DNA from: Candidatus Methylarchaceae archaeon HK01M
GTDB lineage: Archaea > Thermoproteota > Nitrososphaeria > Nitrososphaerales > JACAEJ01
Direction: 5' to 3'
DNA: 12,875 nt
NCBI GenBank assembly: GCA_024256245.1
Contig: JAKLZD010000016.1
Location: 1-12,875, forward strand
The translations under genes and the position numbers were made by a program. Shown here one piece after another: positions 11,799 through 12,875 of the stretch (position 1 is the stretch's first letter; every line of letters begins with the position of its first letter). The notes under the pieces are model-generated. The model searched no databases. It was given only the letters and a program-made list of their open reading frames with translations, and had not been told where the DNA came from.

Positions 11799-12872
11799 GT
11801 GTCGGATAAGCCTAAGATCTGGGGAAATCTTTTACTTGATGTTATAAAAGCGGGTAAATGCACCTTCTGTGGAGGCTGTATAGCAGCGTGCCCATGGTCG
11901 GTCATAGGGTTCGAAGGTGAGTTGCCTAAACTTGTAGGTCCGTGCTATGCCTGCGAAATTTGTTGGTATACTTGCCCAAGAACCATATACGACAGCGAAG
12001 CGATAGAGAAGGCGGTCTTCGGTAGAACTCGAAAGGAGGACGAATACATAGGGATCTATAGAGGATTATACTCGGCCAGATCTAATATCAAAGAAGTTTT
12101 GGATTATGCCCAAGACGGCGGTATAGCCACAACACTACTCATGTACGCTTTAGACAAGGATATAATAGATAGTGCAGTCGTATCTGAAATTAAAGAAGAA
12201 ATCTGGCGACCTTGGCCCAGCATAGCATTAGAAGCTAAAGAAGTGATAAAAGCAGCCGGAACGAAATATACCCCAAGTCCAGTTCTCATTGGGGTATGGG
12301 ATGCATCGGACAATTACTCAAAGAGCGAGGTGGGTGTGGTTGGAACTCCTTGTGAGGTTCAAACTCTTAGAAAGATACAGCATGCCTATAAAGCATCCTA
12401 CAAGCTAGGTAGTAAAGTAAAGTTAGTCATAGGACTCTTCTGTATGGAGAGCTTCGGGTATAAGGATTTAACCAAATTCGTAGACTCAAAAGGTATCGAA
12501 CTTAAAAACGTTAGTAAGTTCAATATAAGTAAAGGCAAGTTTATGGCTTTTGAAGGAGAGAGGGAAGCATTAAAAGTACCCATCAGTGAAATCAAGGCTT
12601 GTGCCAGAGGATCCTGCCACATCTGTGGGGACTTTACATGTGAACATGCAGATATCTCTGTGGGTTCTGTAGGATCGCCCAGTGGTTGGTCGACAGTTAT
12701 AGTTCGAACAGATATTGGAGAGGCGGTCTTCAAGGGCGCTTGTGAGGCGGGTTATATAGAGTATAAGAGTATAGAAGATGTCAAACCAGGCTTAAATCCT
12801 GTACTTAAGCTTTCTAAAATTAAAAAAGAACAAGCAAGAGAACATTCTTCAGAAGGAAAACAGACAGAATAA
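11799..12872 (+). CDS. F420-type FrhB/FpoF-family iron-sulfur flavoprotein
   Basis: A 357-residue protein from GTG 11799. The N-terminus carries two ferredoxin motifs: C21-x2-C24-x2-C27-x3-CP (31) and C49-x2-C52-x2-C55-x3-CP (59). The body has the FrhB-family landmarks DGGIATTLL (106-114), GTKYTPSP (154-161), VGTPCEVQTLRK (181-192), GLFCMESFGY (212-221) and a cysteine cluster C268, C273, C276, C281. These proteins bind FAD and [4Fe-4S] clusters and pass electrons between coenzyme F420 and partners such as hydrogenase, formate dehydrogenase, Fpo or sulfite/glutamate enzymes. No partner subunit is in the window, so the partner is unknown. GTG is chosen because GGTGGA precedes it by about seven bases and a TATA box sits too close to the in-frame ATG at 11769, which would add ten residues. 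Confidence 0.85.
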   Translation: MSDKPKIWGNLLLDVIKAGKCTFCGGCIAACPWSVIGFEGELPKLVGPCYACEICWYTCPRTIYDSEAIEKAVFGRTRKEDEYIGIYRGLYSARSNIKEVLDYAQDGGIATTLLMYALDKDIIDSAVVSEIKEEIWRPWPSIALEAKEVIKAAGTKYTPSPVLIGVWDASDNYSKSEVGVVGTPCEVQTLRKIQHAYKASYKLGSKVKLVIGLFCMESFGYKDLTKFVDSKGIELKNVSKFNISKGKFMAFEGEREALKVPISEIKACARGSCHICGDFTCEHADISVGSVGSPSGWSTVIVRTDIGEAVFKGACEAGYIEYKSIEDVKPGLNPVLKLSKIKKEQAREHSSEGKQTE

Positions 12873-12875
12873 TAA

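Overview
The window is archaeal chromosome. It carries the archaeal core of the spc/S10 ribosomal-protein cluster, including archaea/eukaryote-type members (eS4, RNase P component 1). It also has the bifunctional archaeal fructose-1,6-bisphosphate aldolase/phosphatase, the short archaeal triosephosphate isomerase, an aKMT-type lysine methyltransferase and an F420-type FrhB-family protein. TATA boxes lie about 20-30 bases upstream of many starts, and several transcripts look leaderless. Sequence is AT-rich (G+C not computed). Resemblance of uS8 and the methyltransferase to Sulfolobus homologues, as I remember them, suggests the TACK/Thermoproteota side; this is an inference and I cannot name a lineage.

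Layout. 1-870: tail of a MoaD sulfur carrier (+), a TRASH-type zinc-finger protein (-) and MoaE (-), i.e. molybdopterin synthase parts. 1070-2246: a 56-residue zinc-ribbon protein and a TspO/MBR-like multispanning membrane protein, both minus strand. 2247-2822: mostly non-coding, with one possible small or broken reading frame. 2823-4771 (-): a FixC-type FAD oxidoreductase and an aKMT-like methyltransferase. 4902-8154 (-): a compact operon rnp1-rps17-rpl14-rpl24-rps4e-rpl5-rps14-rps8, with overlaps or spacings of at most about 25 bases. 8265-11431 (+): fbp, tpiA and gdhA, diverging from the ribosomal operon. 11432-11798: intergenic with a possible 38-residue membrane peptide (-). 11799-12872 (+): FrhB-family F420/iron-sulfur flavoprotein.

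How the genes fit together. TpiA equilibrates dihydroxyacetone phosphate and glyceraldehyde 3-phosphate, the two substrates that the aldolase/phosphatase condenses and dephosphorylates to fructose 6-phosphate, so this pair is a gluconeogenic module; glutamate dehydrogenase links it to nitrogen and 2-oxoglutarate metabolism. FixC and FrhB are flavin redox proteins found without their usual partners in the window. The ribosomal operon lacks its usual flanks: no L29/SUI1 upstream and no L6/L32e/L19e downstream. Their places are taken by a divergent metabolic gene and by the methyltransferase.

I do not see a clear novel defence, mobile or CRISPR system. The points most worth a second look are the unannotated small genes, the stand-alone FixC and FrhB, the truncated ribosomal cluster, and a few palindromic or inverted-repeat sites near promoters.
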